NCBI GenBank assembly: GCA_009744235.1
Contig: WPHV01000009.1
Coordinates: 124,001 to 188,000 of the forward strand
Length of the DNA stretch: 64,000 nt
Source of the DNA: Gillisella vitis
GTDB taxonomy: Bacteria > Pseudomonadota > Alphaproteobacteria > Rhizobiales > Rhizobiaceae
Reading direction: 5' to 3'
The notes under the pieces are model-generated. The model was not told the DNA's origin. It searched no databases and saw only the letters and a list, made by a program, of their open reading frames with translations. A program made the translations under genes and the position numbers. This document shows positions 63,628 through 64,000 of this stretch, one piece after another (within the stretch, counting starts at the first letter, position 1; each line of letters begins with the position of its first letter).

Positions 63628-64000
63628 ATGAGCTTTACGATACCCTCAAGCGCCTTGAGCGACGAAGGCGTCGCCACGCTTTTGCGCGCCGCAATCGATG
63701 CCGCGACGGCGATGGGCCAGCCGCAATGCATTATCATTGTCGATCACAGCGGCGTAGAACTGGCTTCGTTTCGCATGCGCGGCTCGCGCTATCTTTCCCT
63801 AAAAAGCGCGAGGGCAAAGGCACGGACCGCAGCCTCGCTTGCCGCGCCCAGCCATAGCGTTCCCGACCACGCCAAATTGTTGCTGGCCGCAGCAACTCAA
63901 GGCGAAGCGACGGGGTTGAGGGGCGGCTTGCCCATTAAAGTCAACGGCATGTTGCTTGGTGGGATCGGCATTGGCTCCGGCTCGGGTGAGCAGGACGAAG
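63628..64000 (+). CDS. GlcG/HbpS-like (DUF336) protein, partial
   Basis: The frame runs off the window after 124 codons. ATG 63628 follows AAGGGAGAGCATGCC. The product begins MSFTIPSSALSDEGVATLL and has IIIVDHSGVELASFRMRG, KARTAASLAAPS and the Gly-rich GLRGGLPIKVNGMLLGGIGI, the pattern of the GlcG/HbpS heme-degrading-like domain. Function within this family is poorly defined; such genes often sit in sugar-acid or glycol catabolic operons. Confidence 0.75.
   Translation, partial: MSFTIPSSALSDEGVATLLRAAIDAATAMGQPQCIIIVDHSGVELASFRMRGSRYLSLKSARAKARTAASLAAPSHSVPDHAKLLLAAATQGEATGLRGGLPIKVNGMLLGGIGIGSGSGEQDE

Overview
The window looks like a chromosomal segment of a Rhizobiaceae bacterium, most likely of the Agrobacterium/Allorhizobium (A. 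vitis-like) group. The basis is the plant-type GshA next to the rsmE 3' end, the RirA-type iron boxes, the N-methylglutamate (glx/mgs-mgd) gene set, the many sugar ABC operons for plant oligosaccharides, and the short palindromic intergenic repeats. This assignment is inference from gene content; no rRNA or species marker is present. No tRNA, rRNA, CRISPR array, insertion sequence or prophage gene was seen.

Layout. 1-11.6 kb holds housekeeping and stress genes: the rsmE end, gshA, a DUF937 protein, a DUF1127 small protein divergent from a LysR regulator, a TetR regulator, oxyR, guaB, a dienelactone hydrolase, a zinc alcohol dehydrogenase behind a perfect FNR/FixK box, and a patatin-like lipase. 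11.7-22.4 kb is a pectin (rhamnogalacturonan) oligosaccharide locus: LacI regulator, two permeases, ATPase, GH28, GH88/105, an 838-aa protein of unknown family, and a divergent solute-binding protein. 22.5-25.1 kb has a lactate/2-hydroxyacid dehydrogenase and an MFS symporter.

25.1-36.5 kb encodes a complete N-methylglutamate pathway for methylamine use: gmaS, mgsC, mgsB, mgsA, an XRE-cupin regulator, a GlxA-family AraC regulator, then mgdA-D on the other strand. A palindromic repeat is inserted in frame inside mgdC, and an 18-bp perfect palindrome overlaps the mgdA stop codon. 36.7-46.1 kb is an alpha/beta-galactoside operon: solute-binding protein, two permeases, GH36 alpha-galactosidase, ATPase, GH42 beta-galactosidase, with a divergent AraC activator.

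46.1-59.6 kb is the most unusual part, an iron-regulated hydroxamate siderophore locus. It has a FhuF-type ferric reductase behind a TGA-N9-TCA iron box, a GNAT protein, an ECF sigma factor (also behind a TGA-N9-TCA box), a lysine/ornithine N-monooxygenase, and a single-module NRPS (degenerate C, A, T, TE). On the other strand are an IucB/VbsA-type acyltransferase, a MATE exporter, a Cys/Met-type PLP enzyme and a diaminopimelate decarboxylase very close to the E. coli LysA type. A lysine-supplying enzyme beside an N-hydroxylase, an N-acyltransferase and an EntF-like one-module synthetase suggests a siderophore assembled by iterating one N-acyl-N-hydroxy-amino acid, possibly lysine-based. No TonB receptor or epimerase lies in the window.

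60.2-64 kb has a LuxR-type receptor with all six conserved AHL-pocket residues but no luxI nearby, a UGT/MGT-like glycosyltransferase, an SMP-30/gluconolactonase protein, and the start of a GlcG/HbpS-like protein that runs off the window.
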